Of a DNA stretch of 64,000 nt, positions 16,541 to 25,307 are shown one piece after another. The notes under the pieces are model-generated. The model did no database searches. It was not told where the DNA came from and saw nothing but the letters and a program-made list of their open reading frames with translations. Both the position numbers and the translations under genes were made by a program. Position 1 is the first letter of the stretch. Each line of letters begins with the position of its first letter. Source of the stretch: Gaetbulibacter_B jejuensis (GTDB taxonomy: Bacteria > Bacteroidota > Bacteroidia > Flavobacteriales > Flavobacteriaceae); contig NZ_BAAAGF010000004.1 of NCBI RefSeq assembly GCF_039524015.1, positions 310,001 through 374,000 of the forward strand. Reading direction: 5' to 3'.

Positions 16541-18469
16541 ATGAACAAAAAAACATTGTTTTTTGGTGTGTTTTGTGCTACTTCAATTTTTGGATTTGCA
16601 CAACAGCAAACTGATTCTACGCAAGTAGAACAACTAGATGAGGTCGTTATTACCGACTCAAAATTCAACTTAAAACGTGAAAATTCTGGTAAAGTAATTA
16701 CCAAAATCACCCAAGAAGAACTTCAGCATTTACAAGGAAAAACCATAGCTGAAATTATCAATGCTACAGCAGGAATTGAAATTAACGGAACAAAAAGTAA
16801 CGCTGGACAAAATTTAGCATATTACGTTCGAGGTGGGAGAAACCGTCAGGTTTTGGTATTGATAGATGGTATTGCATTAACCGATCCTTCGCAAATAGCT
16901 AACGATTACGATTTACGTTTGTTAAATCCAGATCAAGTAGAGAGTATTGAGATTTTAAAAGGTGCGTCTAGTACATTATATGGTACTGGAGCTGCAACCG
17001 CAGTAATCAATATTAAACTTAAAAAAGCTTCAAAAGATGCTGTTTCAGCTAACTTTAGAAGTGTTTTTGGTACTAACCAATCACATGATGATAGTAATTA
17101 TGCTATCGAAGATTTTAGAAATAGCGTGTCAGTAAATGGAACCATTGGTGAGTTTAATTACTTAGCTAGTTTTGGTAATCAGTTTACTGATGGTTTATCT
17201 GCAATGGAGGCTGGAACCGAATCTGATGCTTACAATGCTATAAATGGTAATGTGAAATTAGGATACACATTTTCCAAGCAATTTAAACTGAATGCTTATG
17301 CAAGTTTTGATAAGTTTAAAGCCGATTTTGATGACGCTTCAACGTTTTCAGATGCAAACAACCATTCTACAAGTAAGCAGTATCGTATTGGGATTGCGCC
17401 AGAGTTTAGTTATAACAAAGGAAGCATTACTTTAAACGCTGCGTATAATGATGTTGAACGTATTGTGGAGTCGAGTTATCCTGCTGAATACTATGCTACA
17501 AGTTTGGTGGCAGACCTTTTTAATAGATATAATTTTAATGATAAATTCTATACTATTTTAGGTGTGAATTTTCAGGAGAATGATATGGAAAGTTTTGCAA
17601 TTCCATTTGGATCAACCAATTTAGAACAAAGCATTGATCCAGAAACAGCAACATTCAACATTGTTGATCCTTATGCTAATGTGGTGTATGTTTCTGATTT
17701 TGGTTTAAATGTAAATGCTGGAGCACGTTTAAACAACCATAGCGAATATGGAAGTCATTTGGTTTACAGTTTAAATCCTTCCTATAGAAAAAGCTTCAAT
17801 TTTGGATATTTAAAAGGAATGGCTAGTTACAGTACAGCATATATTACACCTTCATTGTATCAATTATTTGAACCTGCTTATGGAAATGCCGATTTAAAAC
17901 CTGAAGAAAATGAAACTATAGAAGTTGGTATTGAAGCAGGAATTAAAGATAAAGCTACGTTCAGTTTAGTGTATTTTACTAGAAACGAAACTAATTTTAT
18001 CGATTTTGTGGACATGGGTAATTTTGTGTACCAATACGATAATGTAGATGAGGATTTTACAGCAAGTGGTTTAGAATTTACAGCTGATTATAGTATTACA
18101 AACGCGCTAAAATTAAACGCTAATGTTACCTATACAAAGGTAGAAGATGATTTGAATTTAAGAATTCCTGAATTGAAAGGAAATGCACGATTGGATTATA
18201 AACTATCTGATGCTACATTTTTAAGTTTAGCGTACCAATATAATGATGATAGAAATGATGCCTATTTTAACAATACTACTTTTACAACAGAAGACGTTAC
18301 TTTAAAAAGTTATAGCTTATTAGACTTTTACGTAAGCCATACTATTTTGGAGAACAAGTTAAAGTTGTTTGCTAACGTTAACAATATCCTTAATGAAGAT
18401 TACCAAGAATTATTTGGGTATTCAACACGAGGAAGAAACGTTAATATAGGTTTTAACCTAAGTTTATAA
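16541..18469 (+). CDS. btuB: TonB-dependent vitamin B12 receptor
   Basis: 642 residues. A signal peptide (ending near FGFAQQ) is followed by a TonB-box-like LDEVVITD (about residues 32-39). The plug domain contains GKTIAEIINATAGIEING, YYVRGGRNRQVLVLIDGI and VESIEILKGASSTLYGTGAATAVINI. The rest is a 22-strand barrel ending in an aromatic-rich C-terminus (NVNIGFNLSL). It imports substrate across the outer membrane using TonB energy. The cobalamin riboswitch directly upstream identifies the substrate class as corrinoids. Barrel length is close to that of E. coli BtuB (about 590 residues). Confidence 0.93.
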   Translation: MNKKTLFFGVFCATSIFGFAQQQTDSTQVEQLDEVVITDSKFNLKRENSGKVITKITQEELQHLQGKTIAEIINATAGIEINGTKSNAGQNLAYYVRGGRNRQVLVLIDGIALTDPSQIANDYDLRLLNPDQVESIEILKGASSTLYGTGAATAVINIKLKKASKDAVSANFRSVFGTNQSHDDSNYAIEDFRNSVSVNGTIGEFNYLASFGNQFTDGLSAMEAGTESDAYNAINGNVKLGYTFSKQFKLNAYASFDKFKADFDDASTFSDANNHSTSKQYRIGIAPEFSYNKGSITLNAAYNDVERIVESSYPAEYYATSLVADLFNRYNFNDKFYTILGVNFQENDMESFAIPFGSTNLEQSIDPETATFNIVDPYANVVYVSDFGLNVNAGARLNNHSEYGSHLVYSLNPSYRKSFNFGYLKGMASYSTAYITPSLYQLFEPAYGNADLKPEENETIEVGIEAGIKDKATFSLVYFTRNETNFIDFVDMGNFVYQYDNVDEDFTASGLEFTADYSITNALKLNANVTYTKVEDDLNLRIPELKGNARLDYKLSDATFLSLAYQYNDDRNDAYFNNTTFTTEDVTLKSYSLLDFYVSHTILENKLKLFANVNNILNEDYQELFGYSTRGRNVNIGFNLSL

Positions 18470-18473
18470 AACA

Positions 18474-18507
18474 AAAAATCCGCTCATTTCGAGCGGATTT
18501 TTTTATT
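18474..18507 (+). terminator. Terminator after btuB, overlapping the opposite fragment end
   Basis: Stem AAAAATCCGCTC (18474-18485) and GAGCGGATTTTT (18491-18502) with a 5-nt loop, then T residues. It is symmetric enough to act on both strands. Confidence 0.88.
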
Positions 18508-18814
18508 GATTAAATTCTTTTTTAATAATGGATATAAACTCATTATCTATATACATTTCATCTTCAAAAGGTTTTAGATTTATATCTTTTTTTACAGGAG
18601 TTAATTGAGGTGTATTTCTTATACTTTGGTCAATGCTATATCTTCCTAAGCTACTTTCAATATCAGCTAAAGCAGCAGCAAGTAAAGGCTCGTTTTCATC
18701 ACCTAAAATCCCGAAATTTAATACGCTTTCGTTGATTTCAAAACCAACATCAGGAACTAAACCACTAGAAGGAACCACACCATCATTAGCATTTACCGAA
18801 ATAGCGACTAAAAA
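18503..18814 (-). pseudogene. C-terminal remnant of an S41 peptidase gene
   Basis: The frame is open from 18814 (just after an in-frame TGA) to the stop at 18503, with only a GTG at 18778 as possible start. The translated tail (VPDVGFEINES, then FGILGDENEPLLAAALADI) matches the C-terminus of the intact S41 peptidase encoded at 19843-21348 (VPQIQLNEN, then LGVLGDINEPLLAAAILDI). The PDZ and catalytic parts are missing, so this is a truncated duplicate rather than a working enzyme. It lies just downstream of the M57 gene on the same strand. Confidence 0.8.
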
Positions 18815-18845
18815 TCAAGTAAGAATTAGTTTTTATTTTTTCTAA

Positions 18846-19853
18846 TTAATCACAATCCATAAAAATCCATTCATTTTCTACATTAAAAATTTTATCAATA
18901 GCGATATAATCTTCTGGAAAAAATCCATTAGTATTCCAACTTGTATTTGCATATTGATACATTACAGAGTAAGCATTTTGAGTTGTACCTTGTATATTAG
19001 AAGGACTATTATCTGAATGTCTAAAACCTAAAGAGTGTCCAATTTCATGAACCATATTTGTTGTTGCAACTTGTAAGCTTCTATTTGAATATGAAGCATT
19101 AATTCTAATATACGAACCAACAGAATGTACATATAGGTTTGATTGAGTGCCACCAATATCCCAATATTTTCCCATATTAGCCGCGGCTATTGGTGCTGGA
19201 TTAGATGCGAATTCAGATGGAGGGTCTATTCTTATGGTTATATTGCCATAATCGTTAATGTTTTCTTGACTAGCAATTCTGAAATATATGTTAGGTGTAT
19301 CCGAGTTAAATATAGAATTTTGAGAGTTATTAGGATTTAAATTAATTGCATTATTCCATGCCTGTATAGCATTTTGTGTTGCATTAATCCAGTTAGTATT
19401 TACTGAGGAGTCAAAAATGACATTAATATATTTATTTGGGTGATAGGCTTCCAAACAATGTACATCACCTATAAGGTTAACTACTTTTATAGCATCAGGA
19501 TCATTTTCACCACTAATATATTGATCTCCTATATGGGTTATAAAACTTCTTTGTTCAAATATAGTATCTTGATTGTACTCGTTATTAAAATTTAAAAGAA
19601 CTTTTTCTTCTTTGTTGTCTGAGTTCGGGGGATAGCATAGAATCTCACTTCTTAAAACAGGTTTTTGTGAGCTATTAATAACAAGCTTTTTGATATCGTC
19701 AAAAGATAAAGAATCAGTTAATCTTTGGATAGATTTATCATTTCCAAAAAGAGTTAAAACTTTTGGTTCTATTGTTATTTGATCATCATTATTTGAACAA
19801 TTAAGAATCAATAGAAAAAAAGGGATGAATAAAAGAATAGTGTTAGTTTTCAT
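18846..19853 (-). CDS. M57-like zinc metalloprotease lipoprotein
   Basis: 335 residues. A lipobox near residue 19 (LNCS) predicts membrane anchoring. A metzincin zinc site HEIGHSLGFRH sits at about residue 267, within a region resembling the HEIGH metallopeptidase family M57 (NMVHEIGHSLGFRHSDN). Upstream are segments WNNAINLNP and YFRIAS that fit the same fold. It is probably an extracytoplasmic protease. Its start overlaps the end of the S41 peptidase gene by 11 bp, so the two are translated together. Substrates are unknown. Confidence 0.78.
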   Translation of the reverse strand: MKTNTILLFIPFFLLILNCSNNDDQITIEPKVLTLFGNDKSIQRLTDSLSFDDIKKLVINSSQKPVLRSEILCYPPNSDNKEEKVLLNFNNEYNQDTIFEQRSFITHIGDQYISGENDPDAIKVVNLIGDVHCLEAYHPNKYINVIFDSSVNTNWINATQNAIQAWNNAINLNPNNSQNSIFNSDTPNIYFRIASQENINDYGNITIRIDPPSEFASNPAPIAAANMGKYWDIGGTQSNLYVHSVGSYIRINASYSNRSLQVATTNMVHEIGHSLGFRHSDNSPSNIQGTTQNAYSVMYQYANTSWNTNGFFPEDYIAIDKIFNVENEWIFMDCD

Positions 19854-21348
19854 AATAGTAAAAGTTTAAAGGTTTATTTATGTACATATTTTTTGAAAAA
19901 GGTATAAAGTCATTACTGTCTTTAAAAAAGTTTATGGCATTTTGAGTTGAATTTCCAATCCTACCAATACCTTGTATGTCTAAAATAGCAGCAGCTAAAA
20001 GAGGCTCGTTTATGTCTCCTAGAACACCTAAATTACCTAAATTTTCATTTAATTGAATTTGAGGTACGAATCCAGCATCATAATCTGTAAAGCCTTCAGA
20101 GTTAATTGATTTAAATATCAAAGGTTGTAGAGCATATGTGTGGTTAGGATTAGCATTTTGTCGTCCTAAATCTGGAGAGTCGTAAATAGTTGTCGATGCT
20201 TGGTATTTACCAGTTGTTGTGGCCCCAATTTGTACCACATCAATATATGGGTTTAATCCATTAATAATAAGTTCACTTGCTGAAGCAGTGCTTCTTGTTG
20301 TTAGAATATAAACTTTATTTAAATTTAAATGATTTATGTTTTCTTGAAAAACAATGTCTCCATTACTATTATACTTGATCATTTCATCTACAAAGGGATT
20401 TAATAAACTCTCAGGATTACTAGAATTAATTTGAGCTTGAATTTCATTATTCCATTCTTCTCTTATGAAGAGATCGCCAGTAAACTGTCCAGTAATCATT
20501 GAAGATAACCAAATTGCTGTATTAACGGAGCCTCCACCATTATATCTTAAATCTAAAACCAAATCAGTAATGTTAGCAGATTGAAATTCCCCAAAAACTG
20601 AGTTTAATTCAGAATCAAATTGATTGGTACTCGTAAATGAGTTGTACATTAAATACCCAACATTATTTCCGTCAACGTTTAGAATATTATGTGTTAGTAT
20701 TGGGTTTTCAGTATAAGGTGTTTTTATTAATTCTATTGTTTCAGTTGTTTGGTCAACTGAATCATCATTTACTTCAGGTGTTCCATTGTCATTATATACT
20801 CCAATATTTATTGAATAACTATTTGTAGATGAACCTAATAAGTTATTTGCATTCTCAATTGTTAGTTGTGTTCCATCAACACCATAGAAAATATCACCCC
20901 GTTTTATACCTTGTGATTCTGCTGAGGTATTTGGCATTACATATCTAACATAGCCATAAATCTCACTACTAGTTTCAGTAAAACGAAAAAGTCCAAACTC
21001 CATACCGTTACTAACAGTTGTTCCACTTAATGCTTGCTCAAAAGCAATATAATCATCAACTATAATACTAAACCTGTCAACTGTTTGTCTTTGATAAATT
21101 AAACTTTCAAAGAGTTCTTCGGGTGAAGAAAAGCTATTTAAGTAATTACCATATTCTTCATTACTTGTAAATCTGTCATTCGCCAAATCGGGTATTTCAG
21201 CTTTATACAAATACACAGCATTCATACCTTTCCATACAAAATCATGTATACTGCTTGATAAAATAACATTGTCATCTCTATCTTCAAAGCAACTTGTGGT
21301 TAGACTACCAAAGATGATGGCAATTAGTAGGGTTCTCATAATTTTCAT
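19843..21348 (-). CDS. S41 family C-terminal-processing-like peptidase, lipoprotein
   Basis: 501 residues. A lipobox near residue 20 (TTSCFED) marks a lipoprotein. A PDZ-like domain lies at about residues 110-190 (YVRYVMPNTSAESQGIKRGDIFYGVDG). The S41 core includes VLDLRYNGGGSVNTAIWLSS and the catalytic region STASASELIINGL (nucleophile Ser about residue 355) followed by GATTTGKYQAS, where the Lys is the likely general base. Such proteins are frequent in Bacteroidota and process or degrade envelope proteins. It forms an overlapping pair with the M57 protease. A truncated copy of its C-terminus lies downstream. Confidence 0.88.
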   Translation of the reverse strand: MKIMRTLLIAIIFGSLTTSCFEDRDDNVILSSSIHDFVWKGMNAVYLYKAEIPDLANDRFTSNEEYGNYLNSFSSPEELFESLIYQRQTVDRFSIIVDDYIAFEQALSGTTVSNGMEFGLFRFTETSSEIYGYVRYVMPNTSAESQGIKRGDIFYGVDGTQLTIENANNLLGSSTNSYSINIGVYNDNGTPEVNDDSVDQTTETIELIKTPYTENPILTHNILNVDGNNVGYLMYNSFTSTNQFDSELNSVFGEFQSANITDLVLDLRYNGGGSVNTAIWLSSMITGQFTGDLFIREEWNNEIQAQINSSNPESLLNPFVDEMIKYNSNGDIVFQENINHLNLNKVYILTTRSTASASELIINGLNPYIDVVQIGATTTGKYQASTTIYDSPDLGRQNANPNHTYALQPLIFKSINSEGFTDYDAGFVPQIQLNENLGNLGVLGDINEPLLAAAILDIQGIGRIGNSTQNAINFFKDSNDFIPFSKNMYINKPLNFYYYEN

Positions 21349-21502
21349 AATAATTCTTTTTTCAAAACATACATACTATATATGTCTATTAAACTCTAAA
21401 TTTACTTACAATATTGTAAATTAAAAATTAATTGTAACAAAATTGAAAGTGTATCGTCGTAATGATAGAACGGGATAAAAACCGTCTAACTAACCAAACA
21501 AA

Positions 21503-22012
21503 ATGACACAAACTGATTTTATAAAATTAGTAATGCCTTTTAAGGATAAGGTTTACAGGCTAGCAAAACGCTTGTTGGTATCTAGTGAGGAAGCTGAAGA
21601 CGCTACTCAAGAGATCTTACTAAAGTTATGGAAAAACAAAGTAAAAATTTCTGAGTATAAAAATGTAGAAGCTTTTTCCATGACCATGACAAAGAATTTT
21701 TGCCTTGACCGATTAAAATCCAAACAGGCACAAAATTTAAAGATAGTACACAGTAACTATCAAGATAATAATGTGTCGTTGCAAAAACAGGTAGAGCTTA
21801 ATGATAGTGTAGACTGGGTGTCTAAAATAATGGAAGAGCTACCAGAACAACAAAAAATAATTTTGCAACTGAGAGATATAGAAGAGTATGAGTTTGAAGA
21901 CATAGCAAAAGTGTTGGATATGAATGAAACTGCCATACGAGTAGCACTCTCAAGAGCAAGAAAAACAATAAGAGAAAAATTAACTAATACACATAGTTAT
22001 GGTATTAAATAA
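21503..22012 (+). CDS. ECF RNA polymerase sigma factor
   Basis: 169 residues. Region 2 (about residues 8-75) shows VYRLAKRLLVSSEEAEDATQEILLKLWKNK with the typical DATQE motif, and region 4 (about 105-160) shows LPEQQKIILQLRDIEEYEFEDIAKVLDMNETAIRVALSRARKTI. It redirects RNA polymerase to a specific promoter set. The 14-bp overlap with the next gene, a single-pass membrane protein, is the usual sigma/anti-sigma arrangement. Two DUF4252 genes follow in the same direction and are its probable targets. Confidence 0.92.
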   Translation: MTQTDFIKLVMPFKDKVYRLAKRLLVSSEEAEDATQEILLKLWKNKVKISEYKNVEAFSMTMTKNFCLDRLKSKQAQNLKIVHSNYQDNNVSLQKQVELNDSVDWVSKIMEELPEQQKIILQLRDIEEYEFEDIAKVLDMNETAIRVALSRARKTIREKLTNTHSYGIK

Positions 22013-22487
22013 CATAGAAAAATTACTTGAAAAGTACGAAAACGGAGAAACTACTTTAAAAGAAGAGCAACACTTAAAACACTATTTTGCACAAGAGGAA
22101 GTCGCTCCACATTTAGAGTCTTACAAAGCCATGTTTAATTACTTTCAGGTAACAAAACAAGAGCAGTTTACCAAAGACGTTCCATTAAAATCTAGAAACA
22201 AAAATTTGTATAAATGGATTTCTGTCGCAGCAGTAGCAGTTCTTATGGTGTCGGTTTTTACCTTCACCAATAAAGAGGAAGGATTGGGAAGCCTTAATGA
22301 AGAACAATTGTTGGCCTACAATCAAACCAAAGAAGCGCTAAGTCTTTTATCATCTAAGTTTAATGATGGAGCAAGTAGCTTAAATGCTTTAACACTTGCG
22401 TCTCAAAATTTAGAAAAAGGCGTAGACCACATGAGCTTAATTAATGAGTTCAACACATCGACAAACAAAATTTTTAAAACAAACTAG
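21999..22487 (+). CDS. Putative anti-sigma factor, single-pass membrane protein
   Basis: 162 residues. The N-terminal cytoplasmic part (NIEKLLEKYENGETTLKEEQHLKHYF) resembles the start of other Bacteroidota anti-sigma-like proteins. One membrane segment lies at about residues 70-85 (WISVAAVAVLMVSVFTF), followed by a helical extracytoplasmic tail. No zinc-binding ZAS motif is visible. The role is inferred from its overlap with the ECF sigma gene. Its start lies within the end of the sigma gene, so levels are probably coupled. Confidence 0.72.
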   Translation: MVLNNIEKLLEKYENGETTLKEEQHLKHYFAQEEVAPHLESYKAMFNYFQVTKQEQFTKDVPLKSRNKNLYKWISVAAVAVLMVSVFTFTNKEEGLGSLNEEQLLAYNQTKEALSLLSSKFNDGASSLNALTLASQNLEKGVDHMSLINEFNTSTNKIFKTN

Positions 22488-22501
22488 AAAAACAGAAAAA
22501 A

Positions 22502-23068
22502 ATGAAAAAATTAGTTGTAATTGCAGTTTTGGCTTTGATGCCAATAGTATCTTTCGGACAAAGCATTTTTGATAAATACGAAGATCAAGAAGGAGTAACT
22601 TCGGTTATAGTAAACCAAAAAATGTTTAGCATGCTTGCTGGTATTAACATAGACTTAGATGACCCAGAAGCACAACAATTTTTAGAAATGGCTAAAAAGA
22701 TAACAGGATTAAAAGTATTTACTACAGGAGATGAAGCCGTTTCAAAAGATATGAATGCAACAGTAACATCTTACCTAAAAGGTTCTAGCTTACAAGAATT
22801 AATGAGAATAAAAGATGGAGACCAAACAGTAAAATTCTATGTAAAAGAAGGTAAAGATGAAAACCATGTTAAGGAGCTATTAATGTTCATTAATGGGTTA
22901 AAAGAAGTAACAAAAGGTGCTGACATTGAAATAAACGGAAAGAAAAGAGAAATTGAAACCGTTTTATTATCGTTAACAGGTGATATAGATTTACGTCAAA
23001 TATCTAAGTTAACAAGCAATATGAATGTACCTGGTGGAGAGCACTTAAAGAAAGCTAACAAAAACTAA
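22502..23068 (+). CDS. DUF4252 secreted protein
   Basis: 188 residues with a signal peptide (about 1-20, ending SFGQ). The DUF4252 signature region begins SIFDKYEDQEGVTSVIVNQKMF and continues with LKVFTTGDE and KDGDQTVKFYVKEG. The function of DUF4252 is unknown; it is found behind ECF sigma/anti-sigma pairs in many Flavobacteriaceae. It sits 14 bp after the putative anti-sigma gene and 7 bp before a second DUF4252-like gene. Confidence 0.85.
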   Translation: MKKLVVIAVLALMPIVSFGQSIFDKYEDQEGVTSVIVNQKMFSMLAGINIDLDDPEAQQFLEMAKKITGLKVFTTGDEAVSKDMNATVTSYLKGSSLQELMRIKDGDQTVKFYVKEGKDENHVKELLMFINGLKEVTKGADIEINGKKREIETVLLSLTGDIDLRQISKLTSNMNVPGGEHLKKANKN

Positions 23069-23075
23069 TCAACCA

Positions 23076-23627
23076 ATGATAACATCAATCAAAAAATCAA
23101 TTATGTTGATGGCTTTGGTTACAACTATAGTAAGTTGTAACCAAGGTCCAACATTACAAACCTATTTTGTAGACAATGAGTTAAATCCAGGATTTATCTC
23201 GGGAGATGTGCCTGCAAGTATTATTAATATTGAAGAAATTGAGAATCTTACTGACGATCAAAAAGAAGCTTACGAATCTATTGATAAGCTTAATATTTTA
23301 GCATACCAAATTAATGAGACTAATAAAGAGGATTATGAGGTGGAGCTTAAAAAAGTAAAAGAGATTCTTAAAAATGAGAAGTATGAAGAATTGATGAGAG
23401 GCGGAAATACTTCAGACGGAAAGTTTGTAATAAAATTTATTGGTGAATCTGAAACAAGTATTGATGAGCTTATTTTATTTGGTGATGCTAAAGATAAAGG
23501 ATTTGTTGTTGCCAGAGTTTTAGGTGATGATATGAATGCTGGAAAACTAATGAAACTATCTGGTGTTTTGGAACAAGCAGATTTAGACAATGACCAATTA
23601 GAAAGTTTTAAAAACTTTTTTAAATAA
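23076..23627 (+). CDS. DUF4252-like lipoprotein
   Basis: 183 residues. A lipobox near residue 21 (IVSCNQ) predicts a lipoprotein. The body resembles the preceding DUF4252 protein in pattern: a short N-terminal strand region, a central helix pair (LTDDQKEAYESIDKLNILAY), then FVIKFIGESETSIDELILFG. It is the last gene of the sigma, anti-sigma, DUF4252 operon. Its role is unknown; one possibility is an envelope sensor or effector working with the anti-sigma factor. Confidence 0.78.
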   Translation: MITSIKKSIMLMALVTTIVSCNQGPTLQTYFVDNELNPGFISGDVPASIINIEEIENLTDDQKEAYESIDKLNILAYQINETNKEDYEVELKKVKEILKNEKYEELMRGGNTSDGKFVIKFIGESETSIDELILFGDAKDKGFVVARVLGDDMNAGKLMKLSGVLEQADLDNDQLESFKNFFK

Positions 23628-23654
23628 ACTGATAGTTATTTAAAATGTTAATAG

Positions 23655-23690
23655 AAAATCACCTTGTATTATTCAGGGTGATTTTTGTTT
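23655..23690. terminator. Bidirectional terminator
   Basis: Stem AAAATCACCTTG (23655-23666) and CAGGGTGATTTT (23674-23685), with one T-G pair and a 7-nt loop, then T residues. It serves the DUF4252 operon and overlaps the end of the opposite small membrane gene. Confidence 0.8.
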
Positions 23691-23857
23691 TCTATATCTT
23701 TTAAAAAGTGAATCACCAAATACACCGTAAAAAGTGCAAACCCTATAAATAATAAGGTTTTAATCATAAAATTATCTAGTACATTAAAAATGCCAGCCAC
23801 AAAAAAACATAAAGTTAATACTGAGGCATATATTAAAGCTAGTGTATCTTTACTCAT
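23669..23857 (-). CDS. Small two-helix membrane protein
   Basis: 62 residues with two membrane segments (about 6-26 and 32-51: LIYASVLTLCFFVAGIF and KTLLFIGFALFTVYLVIHF) and a charged tail. It has no recognised domain and a function that is unknown. It lies downstream of purB in the same orientation with a 29-bp gap, so it may be co-transcribed with purB. The length and clean hydrophobic pattern support a real gene. Confidence 0.65.
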   Translation of the reverse strand: MSKDTLALIYASVLTLCFFVAGIFNVLDNFMIKTLLFIGFALFTVYLVIHFLKDIENKNHPE

Positions 23858-23886
23858 ACGATAAGTTCAGTAACTTACTTGCTAAA

Positions 23887-25230
23887 TTAAATTCCAGTAT
23901 AGTTACTTGGTGTAATTTGTTTTAGTTCTTCTTTTATAGAATTAGGAACCTCTAAGGTATCAATAAAATTTGAAATAGAGTCTTGAGTTATTTTTTCGTT
24001 AGTTCTTGTTAATCCTTTTAAAGCTTCATAAGGATTAGGATAAGCTTCTCTTCTTAAAATAGTTTGAATTGCCTCAGCTACAACAGCCCAATTGTTTTCT
24101 AGGTCTTCAGCAAATTTGGCTTCATTCAATAACAATTTGTTTAACCCTTTCAACGTACTTTTAAGACCAATTATTGTATGCGAAAAAGGAACACCAACAT
24201 TACGTAAAACAGTACTATCAGTTAAATCTCTTTGTAGCCTAGATAAAGGCAGTTTTGCAGCTAAATGCTCAAAAACTGCATTAGCAATACCAAGGTTACC
24301 TTCACTGTTTTCAAAATCTATTGGGTTTACCTTATGAGGCATTGCACTACTTCCAACTTCACCCTTTTTGATTTTTTGTTTAAAATAGTCCATCGAAACG
24401 TAGGTCCAAATATCTCTGTCTAAATCAATGATAATCGTGTTTATACGCTTTAAACAATCAAACAAAGCAGCCATGTGGTCATAATGTTCAATTTGAGTAG
24501 TAGGGAAAGAGTGTTGTAACCCTAACTTTTCTTGCACAAACTTACTTCCAAAAGCTTTCCAGTCAATAGTAGGATAAGCTACTTTATGAGCGTTGAAATT
24601 TCCTGTTGCTCCACCAAACTTTGCAGCACTTGGTATATCGTTCAATAAATTAAATTGCTCTTCTAATCTTACAACAAACACTTCAATTTCTTTGCCTAAA
24701 CGCGTAGGTGAAGCAGGTTGACCATGAGTTCTTGCTAGCATTGATACCGCTTTCCACTCATTAGAAAGTGATTTTAATTCATTAAGTACTTTAAAGTATT
24801 CAGGCACATAAACATCATTCATCGCTTCTTTAATACTCAACGGAATTGCAGTGTTGTTTATGTCTTGAGAGGTTAATCCAAAGTGGATAAACTCTTTGTA
24901 TTCCGAAATATTTAAAGCATCAAATTGTTCTTTAATGAAATATTCAACCGCTTTTACATCATGGTTTGTAACACTTTCAATAGTTTTTATTTTAAGTGCA
25001 TCATCAGCAGTAAAGTTTTTGTAAATAGCTCTTAAATCATCAAATAAATTAGCGTCAAAACGTTCTAATTGTGGTAAAGGAATTTCGCATAAAGCGATAA
25101 AATATTCAATCTCAACTAGTACGCGATACTTTATTAAAGCTTCTTCTGAAAAATAGTTTGATAAGGCTTCAACTTTACTTCTGTAACGACCATCAATTGG
25201 AGAGATGGCATTTAATGATGATAACTGCAT
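23887..25230 (-). CDS. purB: Adenylosuccinate lyase
   Basis: 447 residues. It catalyses two fumarate-releasing steps of purine synthesis: SAICAR to AICAR, and adenylosuccinate to AMP. The fumarase/aspartase signature GSSAMPHKVNPIDFEN is present, as are the catalytic-region motifs LTSQDINNTA and ARTHGQPASPT. The protein starts MQLSSLNAISPIDGRY, the standard PurB N-terminus. Length matches the E. coli-type enzyme. A TATCTTTG promoter box lies 24 bp upstream. Confidence 0.97.
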   Translation of the reverse strand: MQLSSLNAISPIDGRYRSKVEALSNYFSEEALIKYRVLVEIEYFIALCEIPLPQLERFDANLFDDLRAIYKNFTADDALKIKTIESVTNHDVKAVEYFIKEQFDALNISEYKEFIHFGLTSQDINNTAIPLSIKEAMNDVYVPEYFKVLNELKSLSNEWKAVSMLARTHGQPASPTRLGKEIEVFVVRLEEQFNLLNDIPSAAKFGGATGNFNAHKVAYPTIDWKAFGSKFVQEKLGLQHSFPTTQIEHYDHMAALFDCLKRINTIIIDLDRDIWTYVSMDYFKQKIKKGEVGSSAMPHKVNPIDFENSEGNLGIANAVFEHLAAKLPLSRLQRDLTDSTVLRNVGVPFSHTIIGLKSTLKGLNKLLLNEAKFAEDLENNWAVVAEAIQTILRREAYPNPYEALKGLTRTNEKITQDSISNFIDTLEVPNSIKEELKQITPSNYTGI

Positions 25231-25253
25231 GAGTGTGTTGTTTTTTGAAGTTG

Positions 25254-25261
25254 CAAAGATA
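25254..25261 (-). promoter_or_regulatory. -7 box of purB
   Basis: On the minus strand this reads TATCTTTG, a full match to TAnnTTTG, 23 bp upstream of the purB start codon. It lies between purB and the HEAT-like gene upstream, so purB has its own promoter. Confidence 0.65.
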
Positions 25262-25307
25262 CTTTTTTTCGTTGGAAGACCGAAGCTTGAAGCTTTAGTT
25301 TTTCTAC

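Noticed and set aside
18481..18500. Second riboswitch-like structure after btuB
   Set aside because: It is a simple terminator stem with a T run.
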